Under the pieces are notes generated by a model that was not told the origin of the DNA, ran no database searches, and saw only the letters and a program-made list of their open reading frames with translations. The translations under genes were made by a program, and so were the position numbers. Shown here in pieces: positions 15,983-25,304 of a stretch of DNA of 64,000 nucleotides. This DNA is from Gracilibacillus lacisalsi DSM 19029 (GTDB lineage: Bacteria; Bacillota; Bacilli; Bacillales; Amphibacillaceae): NCBI RefSeq assembly GCF_000377765.1, contig NZ_KB898663.1, positions 429,483 through 493,482 of the forward strand, in the 5' to 3' direction. The stretch's first letter is position 1; each line of letters starts with the position of its first letter.

Positions 15983-17446
15983 TTATGATAACGGCTTTTT
16001 TCGATAAGAATACCAATCTGCTATCTGATCGACATCCTCCACATTTAGTTCTCTTACAATAAAATGACGACCAACAAATTTATTTAAAATTGCGGTATCT
16101 AATGTGGCTAATCCCTGTTTTCGGTGTAAGATATGCTGTTTCTTTTGCAGGGACTGTAACCTTTTATGTGGAACTAAAGCTGTATCCTTACTAATGGTTC
16201 GAGATTGGACCAACAATTGCTGATCCTGAATAAGGTAACCAGTTGTTTTGTATTGAAAATAACCATATATGCAGGAAAGTAACATTACTATTCCCGGTAT
16301 CCAGGTGAATTCAGTAAATTGTACAGCTACTACAACCGTTGCGATCAACGGAATGATAACTGATCGAATAATATAGTAAGGTATTGCTTTCGTAGGTAAT
16401 TTCACCAATCCTTCCGGTTGATATCGATATTCAGGTAATATATCTTTTAAAAAGCTAGCAATATGTTTTTTACGCATGATAGGGAAAATTAACGTATGCA
16501 TCTCTTGATTCTGGCCAATTTCTCCACTAGCAATCTCGACATAAACGGAAGCTAATCCTAATGGCTGCCGAATAATCGTTTCCTTAATACCAACCGCTTG
16601 TATCCTTTTTAACGGAATGGTTGATTGCTTCTTTTCTAATAATCCTCTCGTTATAAACAATTCTTTGTCGTATCTGGTAATGGTAAAATTCCAATATTGG
16701 ATGATAGTTGATAATATACCTAGTACCCACAATAAAATTAAAACGATAACCGCTAACGCAATCAATACTTGAACAGCTTGAGAAAACACCCATTCTGTTG
16801 CCTGATTATAGAATCGATCCGGGATAAATGTTTCTAATTCTGAAAAGGCTAAACCAGCTAAACCAAGGATAATTCCAAAACTTCCAGATGTTGATCCAGC
16901 AACAAATAACGCTTTCGGTGTAATTTTTTTCTGTGGATGATCTTGTTCATGTACTTCCTCTTTTAGATCCTGTTCTTCTCCGTTCACATCAGTCTCGGTT
17001 ACTTGTTTTTTATATTTCAGCTGATCATGAAGCATTTTTCCATCTGCCATCGTTACTGCAGATAAAGCGGCATCGATCCGGTGGTCACTACCAGCTGTTT
17101 CAATCTGTACTTTTGTTAAACCAAAAATACGATGAATAATATTTTGAGACAGATCAATCGACTGGATCCGATGTTTGGAAATCGTTCGCTTTTTCCTTAT
17201 AAGAATACCTTGTTCAATCCGAATTTGATCTTCTTCTAATTGATAATTGTAGCGAAGCCAAGATAAAACACTAAATAAAATAATTAAACCGATGAGAATG
17301 GAGGCACCAAGAATGACATAAAACCAGGCATCATTCCCCACAGCTATAATGACAAGTGGTAAAAAACCAAATACGGAATGTCGAATTGCCTGAAAGATAC
17401 TAAATATCATGCCTGCAGGATGTAATCGCTTTGGTTCAGACATCAT
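15983..17446 (-). CDS. ydbT: PH-domain membrane protein YdbT
   Basis: The 487-residue protein has three paired transmembrane hairpins, each followed by a bacterial PH (bPH2) domain with the typical RKKRTISKHRIQSIDLSQNIIHRIFGL and KKQSTIPLKRIQAVGIKE patterns. That is the YdbT layout in Bacillus. YdbS and YdbT act together and are linked in related species to resistance against membrane-active peptides. The start overlaps the end of ydbS by 11 nt; either of two adjacent ATGs may be used. It is the last gene of the nickel-importer transcription direction. Confidence 0.88.
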   Translation of the reverse strand: MMSEPKRLHPAGMIFSIFQAIRHSVFGFLPLVIIAVGNDAWFYVILGASILIGLIILFSVLSWLRYNYQLEEDQIRIEQGILIRKKRTISKHRIQSIDLSQNIIHRIFGLTKVQIETAGSDHRIDAALSAVTMADGKMLHDQLKYKKQVTETDVNGEEQDLKEEVHEQDHPQKKITPKALFVAGSTSGSFGIILGLAGLAFSELETFIPDRFYNQATEWVFSQAVQVLIALAVIVLILLWVLGILSTIIQYWNFTITRYDKELFITRGLLEKKQSTIPLKRIQAVGIKETIIRQPLGLASVYVEIASGEIGQNQEMHTLIFPIMRKKHIASFLKDILPEYRYQPEGLVKLPTKAIPYYIIRSVIIPLIATVVVAVQFTEFTWIPGIVMLLSCIYGYFQYKTTGYLIQDQQLLVQSRTISKDTALVPHKRLQSLQKKQHILHRKQGLATLDTAILNKFVGRHFIVRELNVEDVDQIADWYSYRKKPLS

Positions 17447-17918
17447 CTTGCTCCACCCTCGCTAGTTCAGAAATTTGGTCACGTAAATCGGCAGCCTCAT
17501 CCTCTATTAAGGCAGGTATTTCATGTGTTGTAGCAGCTGTGGAAATCTGCAGTGTCGATAATCCATATTTCTTTAAAATCGGCCCTTGCTGGGTATCGAC
17601 ATGCTGTACCCGTATCATTGGCACTACCGTTCTAGTCACAATTAAAATGCCATGCTGTATGTATATTTCCTGATCATAGATTTGGTAGCGCCATCTTCTC
17701 CATCTTAATTTTGGAATAATTAGTATGGAGATAATCCATTCCAGAACAGTTAAAACTGCTAGTACAATTCCTATCCAATACGATAGAAAATCAAAAAAAT
17801 AGGCTGCAACAAATGCTCCAATTGTAATTAATAACGGTATAATTGCAATAAGTTGAGCCGTTAATTTCCACGCTTTAATCGCATCTGTGGCGATTCTTTC
17901 GTTAGGTTGTTCTCTCAT
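17436..17918 (-). CDS. ydbS: PH-domain membrane protein YdbS
   Basis: The 160-residue protein has two transmembrane helices (about 20-65) and one bPH2 domain (about 75-150) with VVPMIRVQHVDTQQGPILKKYGL. It is the usual small partner of YdbT. Its start lies inside the last codons of the ATPase gene 17902-18561 (17-nt overlap), so it is translationally coupled to the importer genes. Confidence 0.85.
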   Translation of the reverse strand: MREQPNERIATDAIKAWKLTAQLIAIIPLLITIGAFVAAYFFDFLSYWIGIVLAVLTVLEWIISILIIPKLRWRRWRYQIYDQEIYIQHGILIVTRTVVPMIRVQHVDTQQGPILKKYGLSTLQISTAATTHEIPALIEDEAADLRDQISELARVEQDDV

Positions 17919-18561
17919 GTGTTCTCACCCCTTCATGCTTATTACGAGAGTTATCATCCAATGGTTTCACATATTGTCTAAAATCTATTATTTTTTCACA
18001 TAGATTATCTAACAAAAGCCGATCATGACTAATAATCAGTAATCCGATCTTTTTCTCTTGGACATGATTCGTTATCAGTTGCCATATTTCAGCTTGCGCA
18101 ATCGGGTCTAACATCGTCGTCATTTCATCTGCAATAATATAGGAAGGATCCGTTAATAAACAACGCGCAATACATATTCTTTGGAGCTGGCCTCCTGAAA
18201 GTTGGTGAGGGTAACGTTGTAACCATTCAAAGGGAATCTGTAATTCTTCTAGTAATTCCTGATCAATGGGACCAGCTTCTTCTAGCACTTTCCGAATTCG
18301 CCATTTGGGATTAACGGCTTGTTCGGGATGTTGCCATATTAACTGAATTGGATGTGGGGTATTTTTTAATCTTTTACAATTGATTTCTCCCGATTCAGCG
18401 GGTAGATAACCTGTCACCACCTTGGCAAAGGTTGTCTTACCTAAGCCACTGGCACCACTTATTCCTACTATTTCTCCTTGATGAAGCGTCACTGATACAT
18501 TTTGAAAGAGCGTTTGTTGATTTGGTAATGTAAAAGATAGGTTGGTAATCTCAAGCATCAC
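17902..18561 (-). CDS. Nickel/peptide-type ABC importer ATPase (NikE/CntF-like)
   Basis: This 219-residue ATPase has Walker A GASGLGKTT (about 36-44), the signature LSGGQLQR (about 121), Walker B YIIADE and the switch His in ISHD. It is shorter than most OppF/NikE proteins and lacks their C-terminal extension. It pairs with the ATPase encoded upstream at 18649-19395. It should power import through the two permeases. The tail overlaps ydbS by 17 nt. Confidence 0.8.
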   Translation of the reverse strand: MMLEITNLSFTLPNQQTLFQNVSVTLHQGEIVGISGASGLGKTTFAKVVTGYLPAESGEINCKRLKNTPHPIQLIWQHPEQAVNPKWRIRKVLEEAGPIDQELLEELQIPFEWLQRYPHQLSGGQLQRICIARCLLTDPSYIIADEMTTMLDPIAQAEIWQLITNHVQEKKIGLLIISHDRLLLDNLCEKIIDFRQYVKPLDDNSRNKHEGVRTHERTT

Positions 18562-18648
18562 AAACTCCTTATTACTTGATTTTTAGATAAAACAAAACTA
18601 CGTAAAACTGTATGTTCCCCTGTTAAATTTGGCATTTGAAAAATTATT

Positions 18649-19395
18649 TCATTTGATAAATGAATTCTGTGGTAGGGATTGCCATAATGCTTTAGTAAAA
18701 GGGTGTGCTAGTTTCTGCCCATCACCCGAGAAATGATTAGCATCCGTTACTTCAACGATGCTCCCTTGATATAAAAAGGCTACACGATCTGCAAGCTGAA
18801 GGACTGCATCGAAATCATGTGTAATCAAGAGAATCGCTTTTCCTGCTTGCTGCACCTCTTTTAATAAAGCAATCATCTCATTTTTTGCCTCTTTGTCAAG
18901 ACCAGGGGTTGGCTCGTCCGCAATCACAATGCTGGCAGAACTACCTAATGCAATTGCTGTTAACACTCTACGTGCTTGTCCTCCCGATAGTTGAAACGGG
19001 TAACGGGCTGCGATTTCAGCTTCCAGTCCCAATCGCGCTAATAAGTCGAGCATGACCTGTTGAGAGTCCTCGGTTAGAATCAAGCCTTCTATCTGTTTAC
19101 CAACTTTCATCAGAGGATCCAGTGCTTCTACTGATTGCGGTATCAATACGATATTATTGCCACGGTCATATTGATTAACCTGACGACCGTTATATAATAC
19201 CTCTCCTTTGTGACATAGGTTTTCAGGTAGCAACTGCAAAATAGCTTGTGCTAATAAGCTTTTACCTGAGCCACTGGATCCTACAAGTGCCAAGACTTGC
19301 CCTTTGGATAACGAAAAGTTGATATCTTCTAGCAAATAATGTTCTGATTGCTGATGAAAAACAGATAAGCCATTAACCGTTAAAATAGTGTTCAT
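18649..19395 (-). CDS. Nickel/peptide-type ABC importer ATPase (NikD/CntD-like)
   Basis: The 248-residue ATPase has Walker A GSSGSGKSL (about 38-46), signature LSGGQARR, Walker B IVIADEPT and switch ITHDFDA. It belongs to the dipeptide/nickel importer class. Its start overlaps the end of the preceding permease gene by 23 nt, showing tight coupling. Neighbouring larB, larE and a LarA homologue favour nickel over peptides as the substrate. Confidence 0.8.
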   Translation of the reverse strand: MNTILTVNGLSVFHQQSEHYLLEDINFSLSKGQVLALVGSSGSGKSLLAQAILQLLPENLCHKGEVLYNGRQVNQYDRGNNIVLIPQSVEALDPLMKVGKQIEGLILTEDSQQVMLDLLARLGLEAEIAARYPFQLSGGQARRVLTAIALGSSASIVIADEPTPGLDKEAKNEMIALLKEVQQAGKAILLITHDFDAVLQLADRVAFLYQGSIVEVTDANHFSGDGQKLAHPFTKALWQSLPQNSFIK

Positions 19396-20179
19396 AGGAA
19401 CGATCCCTTTCTAAATGGTGTTTGAATGCATTGGCAAAACGTTGAAATAGCAACATCATCAATAACAGTGTCACACCTGGAAAAAAGGCAAGCCACCACA
19501 TACCTGAAGATAAATACTGCATCGATTCCGATAAAATAATACCAATCGCCGGTTGTTCTGCTGCTAAACCAAATCCTAAGAATGTGATCGATGCTTCATG
19601 CAGGATTGCATGTGGAAATATTAAGGTAAAGCCTACCATTAATTGCGGAAACAGGTGTGGAAGAAAATGATGTCTTGCCCGCCACCAAAAACCTTTCCCT
19701 TGTTGTTTCGATATTTGGATATATGGCATGGTCTGTAACTGTAAAAGTTCCGCCCTGAGTACCCTCGTAATCGCCGGCCAGTGGGTCAGCATGAGACCAA
19801 TTACTACTCCCTTAAATCCACCACCTAAAACAAATGAAATTAATATTAATGTAACAAGATGGGGTAAGCTCAAAAATAAATCGATCAACCAGGAGAGCAT
19901 CCTATCCAGATAGGGATGGACTATTGCCAAGAGACTCAGCAATAATCCTAAGCTGGTCGAAAGCAATGCCGTCACCACACCAAGTGTAATACTAAGTTGA
20001 ATTCCTTTCAACGTTCGGAGTAACATATCGCGTCCTAGCCAGTCCGTTCCGAACAAATGCGATAAACTTGGTGCTTGATTTTTATTCGTTAATTCCAAAC
20101 TTATTGTATCTTTAATTAGGAATGATAGTACATAGCAGGTTAGAAATAGAAAAAGCGGGATCATCATGTTTTTTTTCAT
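19373..20179 (-). CDS. Nickel/peptide-type ABC permease (NikC/CntC-like)
   Basis: The 268-residue protein has about six membrane helices and the DppC/NikC features: LFGTDWLGRDMLLRTLKGI near the N-terminus and the cytoplasmic EAA-type loop around HEASITFLGFGL. It forms the channel with the permease encoded by the preceding gene, with which it shares a 4-nt ATGA overlap. Confidence 0.82.
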   Translation of the reverse strand: MKKNMMIPLFLFLTCYVLSFLIKDTISLELTNKNQAPSLSHLFGTDWLGRDMLLRTLKGIQLSITLGVVTALLSTSLGLLLSLLAIVHPYLDRMLSWLIDLFLSLPHLVTLILISFVLGGGFKGVVIGLMLTHWPAITRVLRAELLQLQTMPYIQISKQQGKGFWWRARHHFLPHLFPQLMVGFTLIFPHAILHEASITFLGFGLAAEQPAIGIILSESMQYLSSGMWWLAFFPGVTLLLMMLLFQRFANAFKHHLERDRSYEHYFNG

Positions 20180-21156
20180 GAACTTTTACCCCCTTTTCGC
20201 AAACGTGGGTCTAAAACGAGATATAAGATATCTGCTATCCAATTTCCAACGAAAACAAACACGGCACTAATCAGAACAATTGCGAGAAAAAGTGGCATAT
20301 CACCTTGCAGACCAGCATCCACCACAGCTTGCCCTAATCCAGGATAACTGAATACTTGCTCAGCGATTATTGCACCACCAAATAATTCTCCAAAAGAGGC
20401 AAAATGTACCGAAATAGCTGGTAATAACATATTACGCAAGCCATGTCTCCTAAATAAGCGGATACCTTGGTAACCATTAGCTCTCGCCTGGAGAATATAA
20501 GGGGTGTTCAGCACATCGATCAATTTTTCTCGTGTATGTAAACAGACATTGGAAACACCGATAATACTAAGTGTTAAAGCTGGTAAAACAGCATGATAAA
20601 GGCGATCAAGCAAGGTGACATCCCCTGTAGTGATGCCTATCGGGGCACTTAATCCTGTTGGAAAGATACCAAGCCAGACCGAAAACACCATTAAGAGTAA
20701 TAGTCCTAGCCAGAACCCTGGTGTTGAAAGTAACAAATAACAATACCCTTTGATAACACGATCGAGCCATGATCCCTTTTTCATGGCAGCAACAGAGCCT
20801 AATACAATCCCTAAGATTCCTGACATAAGCCAAGCGAGAGCAATTAATAGAATCGAAGAGAAGAACCGATCAGCTATTACCTCTGTTACAGGCACTCGAT
20901 GGATTAATGATGTACCAAAATCACCTGATAGAATACTAGAAATCCATTGTACATATTGAGAGAAAAGCGGTTGATCCAATCCCCAATACGCTTCAATCTG
21001 CTCCCGTTGTTCCGGACTTACCAGCAGCATATCTGTACCAATATAGGCTCTTATCGGATCAACCGGAGACATGCTGACAAGTAAAAAAGTAAGGAGACTT
21101 ACCGCAAACAGCAATATCACTAATCGTACCAATTTCTTTATAATAGCAACTGCCAT
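20176..21156 (-). CDS. Nickel/peptide-type ABC permease (NikB/CntB-like)
   Basis: The 326-residue protein begins with a hydrophobic helix and the SMSPVDPIRAYIG motif typical of DppB/NikB permeases. The C-terminal EAA loop reads GELFGGAIIAEQVFSYPGLGQAV. About six membrane helices are visible. It follows the binding-protein gene by 22 bp. Confidence 0.82.
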   Translation of the reverse strand: MAVAIIKKLVRLVILLFAVSLLTFLLVSMSPVDPIRAYIGTDMLLVSPEQREQIEAYWGLDQPLFSQYVQWISSILSGDFGTSLIHRVPVTEVIADRFFSSILLIALAWLMSGILGIVLGSVAAMKKGSWLDRVIKGYCYLLLSTPGFWLGLLLLMVFSVWLGIFPTGLSAPIGITTGDVTLLDRLYHAVLPALTLSIIGVSNVCLHTREKLIDVLNTPYILQARANGYQGIRLFRRHGLRNMLLPAISVHFASFGELFGGAIIAEQVFSYPGLGQAVVDAGLQGDMPLFLAIVLISAVFVFVGNWIADILYLVLDPRLRKGGKSS

Positions 21157-21178
21157 TTCCGTTCGTCTCCTTTCTTTT

Positions 21179-22768
21179 CTATTCCATCACTTGCCATTCT
21201 GTAATAAAATCAGTAATTGGCCAGCCATGACCATGAGGTTGTACTTTTTGTTCACCTATCTTAATATTTTCCCTAACATAATAGATATGATTAAGATTCA
21301 CGAGCCAAACCCATGGTGCATCTCCTAATGTACTCATACCTGTATTACCATCCCATTGGGCCAATTTCCAATATTCATTGGCCTCTTCTTCTGTACTCGC
21401 ATGAATTGCCTGATCTAAATATTGATCTACTTGCTCGTTTTGATAATAGTTAGCATTATAGTAATCTATCCCTTGCATCGAGGAATGATATAAAGAATAT
21501 AATTCAAGAGGGTCGTGACTCCCCCACCCCATCATAACAGGATTAGCATGCATTTCTTGTTCAATTTCATTCCAGCTCGCACCTTCCGTAATGACTTCTA
21601 TACCAAATTCATTGATCAGGTCTGCGAACACAAGAGATAAAGATTGTCTCATTTGATCACCTGACGGATAATACAACGTCATACTAGCTTTTTGTCCCTC
21701 TTTTTCAAAAATATTATCTTCTCCACGTTCCCAGCCTGCATCTGTTAAAATTTGTTCGGCACGCTCTTGATCAGCATCTTCTATTGCTATCTCAGAGCTT
21801 CCCCAAGGTAAGTCATCTGTACTGGAATAAGCAACAGTTCCTTCACCATTTAACACACCATCCACAATGGCTTCACGGTCAATCGCGTAGTTGAGTGCCT
21901 TTCTGATAGCAGGATCTGACGTTACCGAATTACCGACTTCCTCACCCTCTTCATTTGTGGTTGGCTCCGGATATGGTAGCATCACACCTCTATTGTCAAC
22001 ACTCTGTAAAGAGATTTGCTTCATACCAGCAATTTCTTGATTGGCCATTGTAATTGGGACCGATAATACATCGATCTCCCCTGCTTTTGCTACTGCTAGT
22101 GCTTGATCCTCTCCCGAAAATAAAAAGGTAAGCTTTTCAAATACAGGTTGATTTCCATAGTAGTGTGGATTTTTTTCAACGATTAATTGCTCTCCTTTGC
22201 GCCATTCTACTAATTGATAAGGTCCTGAACCAACTGGGTTCTCTGCATAGTCCTCAGTATAAGCATGTTCTGGAACAATCCCTAATCGTTGCAGCGTATA
22301 TAAAAATGATGATTGAGGCTGTGATAGGTGAAATGCAACTTGATAATCACCTTTTTTATCGATGTTTTCAAGGTCTGCTAAGTCGACAACCGATTGCGAT
22401 TTTTTTGCTGTTTCATATGTAAAGATCACATCATCAGCTGTTACGGATTCACCATCAGAAAATGTTGCATCATCCCGAAGTGTCACTTCCCATGTTAATC
22501 CATCTTCTGATACCTGATAATCTGTCGCTAGATCATAGGTAACTTCCATTTCGCTATCTTGTTTTAACAATGTACTTTGAAAAAGCGGTGAGCCATATCT
22601 TCCCCAACCTGTTGTCGGGTCAAAACCATCCTCTGGTTCGCCACCAATTGCTAATGTTAATTCGTTTGCTTGATCTGCTTTCGCATTTGTTTCAGGTGTG
22701 GGTTTATCGTTACATCCTACTAAGGCAAAAACAACGATTACTAACAGAATGAAACCGAATTTCTTCAT
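21179..22768 (-). CDS. Nickel/metallophore-type ABC substrate-binding lipoprotein (NikA/CntA-like)
   Basis: A lipoprotein signal with Cys19 (LVGC) is followed by the SBP_bac_5 fold: LTLAIGGEPEDGFDPTTGW, VTLRDDATFSDGESVTADDVIFTYE, VGSGPYQLVEW and ALNYAIDREAIV. The protein binds its ligand outside the membrane and delivers it to the permeases. Family members bind dipeptides, nickel or metal-opine complexes. The lar genes directly upstream argue for nickel, perhaps chelated. An extended -10 promoter lies 36 bp upstream. Confidence 0.8.
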   Translation of the reverse strand: MKKFGFILLVIVVFALVGCNDKPTPETNAKADQANELTLAIGGEPEDGFDPTTGWGRYGSPLFQSTLLKQDSEMEVTYDLATDYQVSEDGLTWEVTLRDDATFSDGESVTADDVIFTYETAKKSQSVVDLADLENIDKKGDYQVAFHLSQPQSSFLYTLQRLGIVPEHAYTEDYAENPVGSGPYQLVEWRKGEQLIVEKNPHYYGNQPVFEKLTFLFSGEDQALAVAKAGEIDVLSVPITMANQEIAGMKQISLQSVDNRGVMLPYPEPTTNEEGEEVGNSVTSDPAIRKALNYAIDREAIVDGVLNGEGTVAYSSTDDLPWGSSEIAIEDADQERAEQILTDAGWERGEDNIFEKEGQKASMTLYYPSGDQMRQSLSLVFADLINEFGIEVITEGASWNEIEQEMHANPVMMGWGSHDPLELYSLYHSSMQGIDYYNANYYQNEQVDQYLDQAIHASTEEEANEYWKLAQWDGNTGMSTLGDAPWVWLVNLNHIYYVRENIKIGEQKVQPHGHGWPITDFITEWQVME

Positions 22769-22803
22769 ATAGATTGCCCCTTTTCCGAAAAGAAATAATG
22801 TTT

Positions 22804-22812
22804 ATTATAACA
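22804..22812 (-). promoter_or_regulatory. Extended -10 promoter of the nickel-importer operon
   Basis: The minus strand reads TGTTATAAT, a perfect extended -10 (TGnTATAAT), 36 bp before the binding-protein ATG. No good -35 is seen, which is normal for this class. Confidence 0.55.
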
Positions 22813-22884
22813 TGTACAAGCCTTTTAAATGATAAAACTCGCTCCATTTTAATAGAAACGAGTCATCACTGTGAAAGTCTTTCA

Positions 22885-23628
22885 TTATGATTGATTGGCA
22901 ATTCGGTGGATCATCACTGCATTATAGGCCCCGCCAAAACCATTATCAATATTAACCACGCTAATACCCGATGCACAAGAATTGAGCATCGTTAATAATG
23001 CAGATAGTCCCTGAAAATTAGCTCCGTAACCAATACTTGTCGGTACTGCAATGATCGGGTGAGAAACAAGTCCTCCTACTACACTCGGCAATGCTCCTTC
23101 CATCCCTGCTACCACGACAGAAACCGTTGCCTCTCTTATTTCATCAATATGTGCCATTAACCGATGAATCCCCGCAACACCAACATCATAAAAACGTCTA
23201 ACTTCCACACCATAGGCTTCGGCAGTTTTTGCTGCTTCTTCTGCAACAGGCAAATCCGAAGTACCTGCACAAACGATGGCGATATAGCCTTTATAATGAT
23301 CGGAGTCTAGACTAGTTTGCATAAATAGAGTTCTGCTTGTATGATCATATTGAAAATCAGGCAATCGCTCCATAATTACTTGTGCTTTTTCATATGTAAC
23401 TCTTGTTATTAAAATATTTTCTTTTTTCACCATCATTGCCCGGGAAATATCGATAATATGTGACGGTTCTTTTCCCTCGCCAAAAATCACTTCTGGGAAG
23501 CCTTGACGTTTTTTACGATGGTGATCGACTTTGGCAAACCCGAGATTTTCAAATGTAGCAAGCTTTTCTTTCGCCTTATCAGGTGATAGCTCGCCATTGG
23601 CTACTTTTTGTAATATCTCTTCTAGCAT
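22885..23628 (-). CDS. larB: LarB, nickel-pincer nucleotide biosynthesis carboxylase
   Basis: LarB carboxylates and hydrolyses nicotinic acid adenine dinucleotide in the first step of nickel-pincer nucleotide synthesis. The N-terminal part (LEEILQKVANGELSPDKAKEKL, then a LGFAKVDHHR segment) and the PurE-like C-terminal part (CAGTSDLPVAEEAAKTAEAYG, GVAGIHRL, GMEGALPSVVGGL, PTSIGYG) are characteristic. ATG at 23628 gives the usual LarB N-terminus (MLEEIL); the frame extends ten codons upstream toward the repeat array without a site. The whole gap to gluconokinase is repeat array 2. Confidence 0.92.
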   Translation of the reverse strand: MLEEILQKVANGELSPDKAKEKLATFENLGFAKVDHHRKKRQGFPEVIFGEGKEPSHIIDISRAMMVKKENILITRVTYEKAQVIMERLPDFQYDHTSRTLFMQTSLDSDHYKGYIAIVCAGTSDLPVAEEAAKTAEAYGVEVRRFYDVGVAGIHRLMAHIDEIREATVSVVVAGMEGALPSVVGGLVSHPIIAVPTSIGYGANFQGLSALLTMLNSCASGISVVNIDNGFGGAYNAVMIHRIANQS

Positions 23629-23660
23629 TTCATCACATCCATAAACTGATACAAACATTT

Positions 23661-23779
23661 TTTATGGCCACTTTCGATGAATTTATGGCCACTTTTTGTG
23701 ATTTTGTGGCCACTTTTTTCAACTTTATGGCCACTTTCGCGCAGTTTATGGCCACTTTTAATCTTTTTATGGCCACTTT
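23661..23779. repeat. Intergenic direct-repeat array 2 (TTTATGGCCACTTT x6, 21-bp period)
   Basis: Six copies of the 14-nt word start at 23661, 23682, 23703 (TTTGTGGCCACTTT), 23724, 23745 and 23766: an exact 21-bp period with unrelated 7-nt spacers. The array starts next to the gluconokinase stop codon and ends 32 bp before the larB ATG. Each core holds the palindrome TGGCCA. A reading frame on the plus strand (MATF repeats) has no ribosome binding site and is not credible. Confidence 0.95.
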
Positions 23780-25243
23780 TTAAAAATACTTCTCTATATC
23801 CTTAGCAATTTGCTGATATTTCGTAAATACAGCTTTATATCTTTCATGGTTTTTCATATTTGGTTTGACAACCTGATCAATTGGTATATTCTCTTTAATT
23901 TGTTCGAATGATTCTACTTTACCAATTGCTACGAGTGCTGTCCAGCTTGCTCCCCATGCCGCTCCATGGTGAGTGTCAGCTAATTGAATTTCCTTGCCAA
24001 ACACGTCTGCTAAAATTTGCACCCATAGAGGAGATTTCGATAATCCGCCATTCACGGAGATTGTCGTTGGAGCTCCAGCAATTTCCTCTAATGATTGACC
24101 GATTTGATACAAATTAAAAACGATTCCTTCTAGTACAGCTCGAACTAATTGCGGGCGGCGATGGGTGACACTTAAACCATAAAAATTACCTCTCGCATTT
24201 TGATTCCAAACTGGTGCTCGTTCACCGTTCACATATGGAACAAAAAGTAACCCGTCTGCGCCAATTTCTACATTTTCTGCACCTGCTAAAAATTGTTCAT
24301 GACTACCTTCAAATTCCATCATATCCTTCAACCATTGTAAAGCAATCCCACCATTGTTTGTCGGACCACCAATGATCGAGGTGTCAGAAGTAAAGGCATA
24401 ACTAAAAGTTTCACCATTGTCATTTACGTGTTGACCGGAAATTAATTGTCGGATGGCACCACTAGTGCCGACGGTTACCGCAACTTCTCCAGGCTTAATG
24501 GCTCCATTCCCAAGATTAGCAAGTTGTCCATCTGCAGCACCAATTACTAATGGTGTGCCTTTAGGCCAACCTAACTCGGCTGCGATATCCTGGTTTAAAC
24601 CTTCAACAACCTCAGTTGGTCCAACAATTGTTGATAGTTGTGAACGTTTTACTCCAGCAAGATCTAATGCTTCCTCTTCCCAATCTAATGATTTAACATT
24701 CATTAAACCGGTTGCAGATGCCATTGAATAATCTATCACACGTTTACCAAACCATTTAAATAGTAGATATTCTTTCAATGATATAAAATAGGCTGCCTGT
24801 TGATATGGCTGATAATCATTTTCTTTCATCCACATTAATTTTAATAATGGTGACATCGGATGAATGGGTGTCCCCGTTTTACTATAGACACTCTTTTTTA
24901 CAGCAGGATCCAGATTCGCTACTAATTCACTACTTCTACCATCAGACCAGATCGCCATATCTGATAGTGGTGTGCCCTCCTTATCTACACATATCAATGA
25001 GTGCATGGCACAAGAGATACCCACTGCTAATACTTTTTTATCTTTCGTTTTCGCAAAAACATCTTTTAGTACTTCTCGAGTACTAGCTTCAATCTCATTT
25101 GGCTTCTGTTCGACAAAAGATGGCTCTGGAAAATACGTTTCAATTAATTGTTCTGCTTCTACTTTTACCTTGCCTTGTAAATCGAATGCTACTGCTTTTA
25201 CACTTGTAGTCCCGAAATCAAGACCGATTACTACTTCCTCCAT
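23780..25243 (-). CDS. gntK: Gluconokinase (FGGY family)
   Basis: The protein of about 487 residues starts IGLDFGTTSVKAVAFD (ATP-binding phosphate 1 motif). It contains the gluconokinase-like stretches CAMHSLICVDKEGTPLSDM and TGTPIHPMSPLLKLMW, plus VGTSGAIR and the late adenosine-binding NGGLSKSPLWVQILAD. It should phosphorylate D-gluconate to 6-phosphogluconate, entering the pentose phosphate pathway. ATG 25243 follows an AAGGGGG site; 15 further upstream codons are open but overlap a hairpin. It lies between larE and larB, which ties the Ni-dependent racemase homologue to gluconate metabolism. Confidence 0.85.
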   Translation of the reverse strand: MEEVVIGLDFGTTSVKAVAFDLQGKVKVEAEQLIETYFPEPSFVEQKPNEIEASTREVLKDVFAKTKDKKVLAVGISCAMHSLICVDKEGTPLSDMAIWSDGRSSELVANLDPAVKKSVYSKTGTPIHPMSPLLKLMWMKENDYQPYQQAAYFISLKEYLLFKWFGKRVIDYSMASATGLMNVKSLDWEEEALDLAGVKRSQLSTIVGPTEVVEGLNQDIAAELGWPKGTPLVIGAADGQLANLGNGAIKPGEVAVTVGTSGAIRQLISGQHVNDNGETFSYAFTSDTSIIGGPTNNGGIALQWLKDMMEFEGSHEQFLAGAENVEIGADGLLFVPYVNGERAPVWNQNARGNFYGLSVTHRRPQLVRAVLEGIVFNLYQIGQSLEEIAGAPTTISVNGGLSKSPLWVQILADVFGKEIQLADTHHGAAWGASWTALVAIGKVESFEQIKENIPIDQVVKPNMKNHERYKAVFTKYQQIAKDIEKYF

Positions 25244-25264
25244 AATATCCCCCTTCACCCAGCT

Positions 25265-25298
25265 AGTAAAAGCTTTGGAAAAATCCAAAGCTTTTACT
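25265..25298 (-). other. Perfect intercistronic hairpin between larE and gluconokinase
   Basis: AGTAAAAGCTTTGGA and its exact complement enclose a 4-nt loop. It starts 7 bp after the larE stop and lies just before the gluconokinase ribosome binding site. There is no T-run after it, so it may stabilise or divide the transcript and need not terminate it. Confidence 0.75.
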
Positions 25299-25304
25299 CG
25301 TTTG

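Noticed and set aside
15403..15988. Two plus-strand frames of 67-74 codons
   Set aside because: They lie across the zupT upstream region and the hairpin element, with no ribosome binding site or protein-like composition.
21179..22768. Oligopeptide importer instead of nickel importer
   Set aside because: Possible by family, but larB, larE and a LarA homologue next to it make nickel the better reading; kept as an alternative in the feature.
23583..23783. Plus-strand frame with MATF heptapeptide repeats
   Set aside because: It is array 2 read as protein, antisense to the larB 5' region, without a ribosome binding site.
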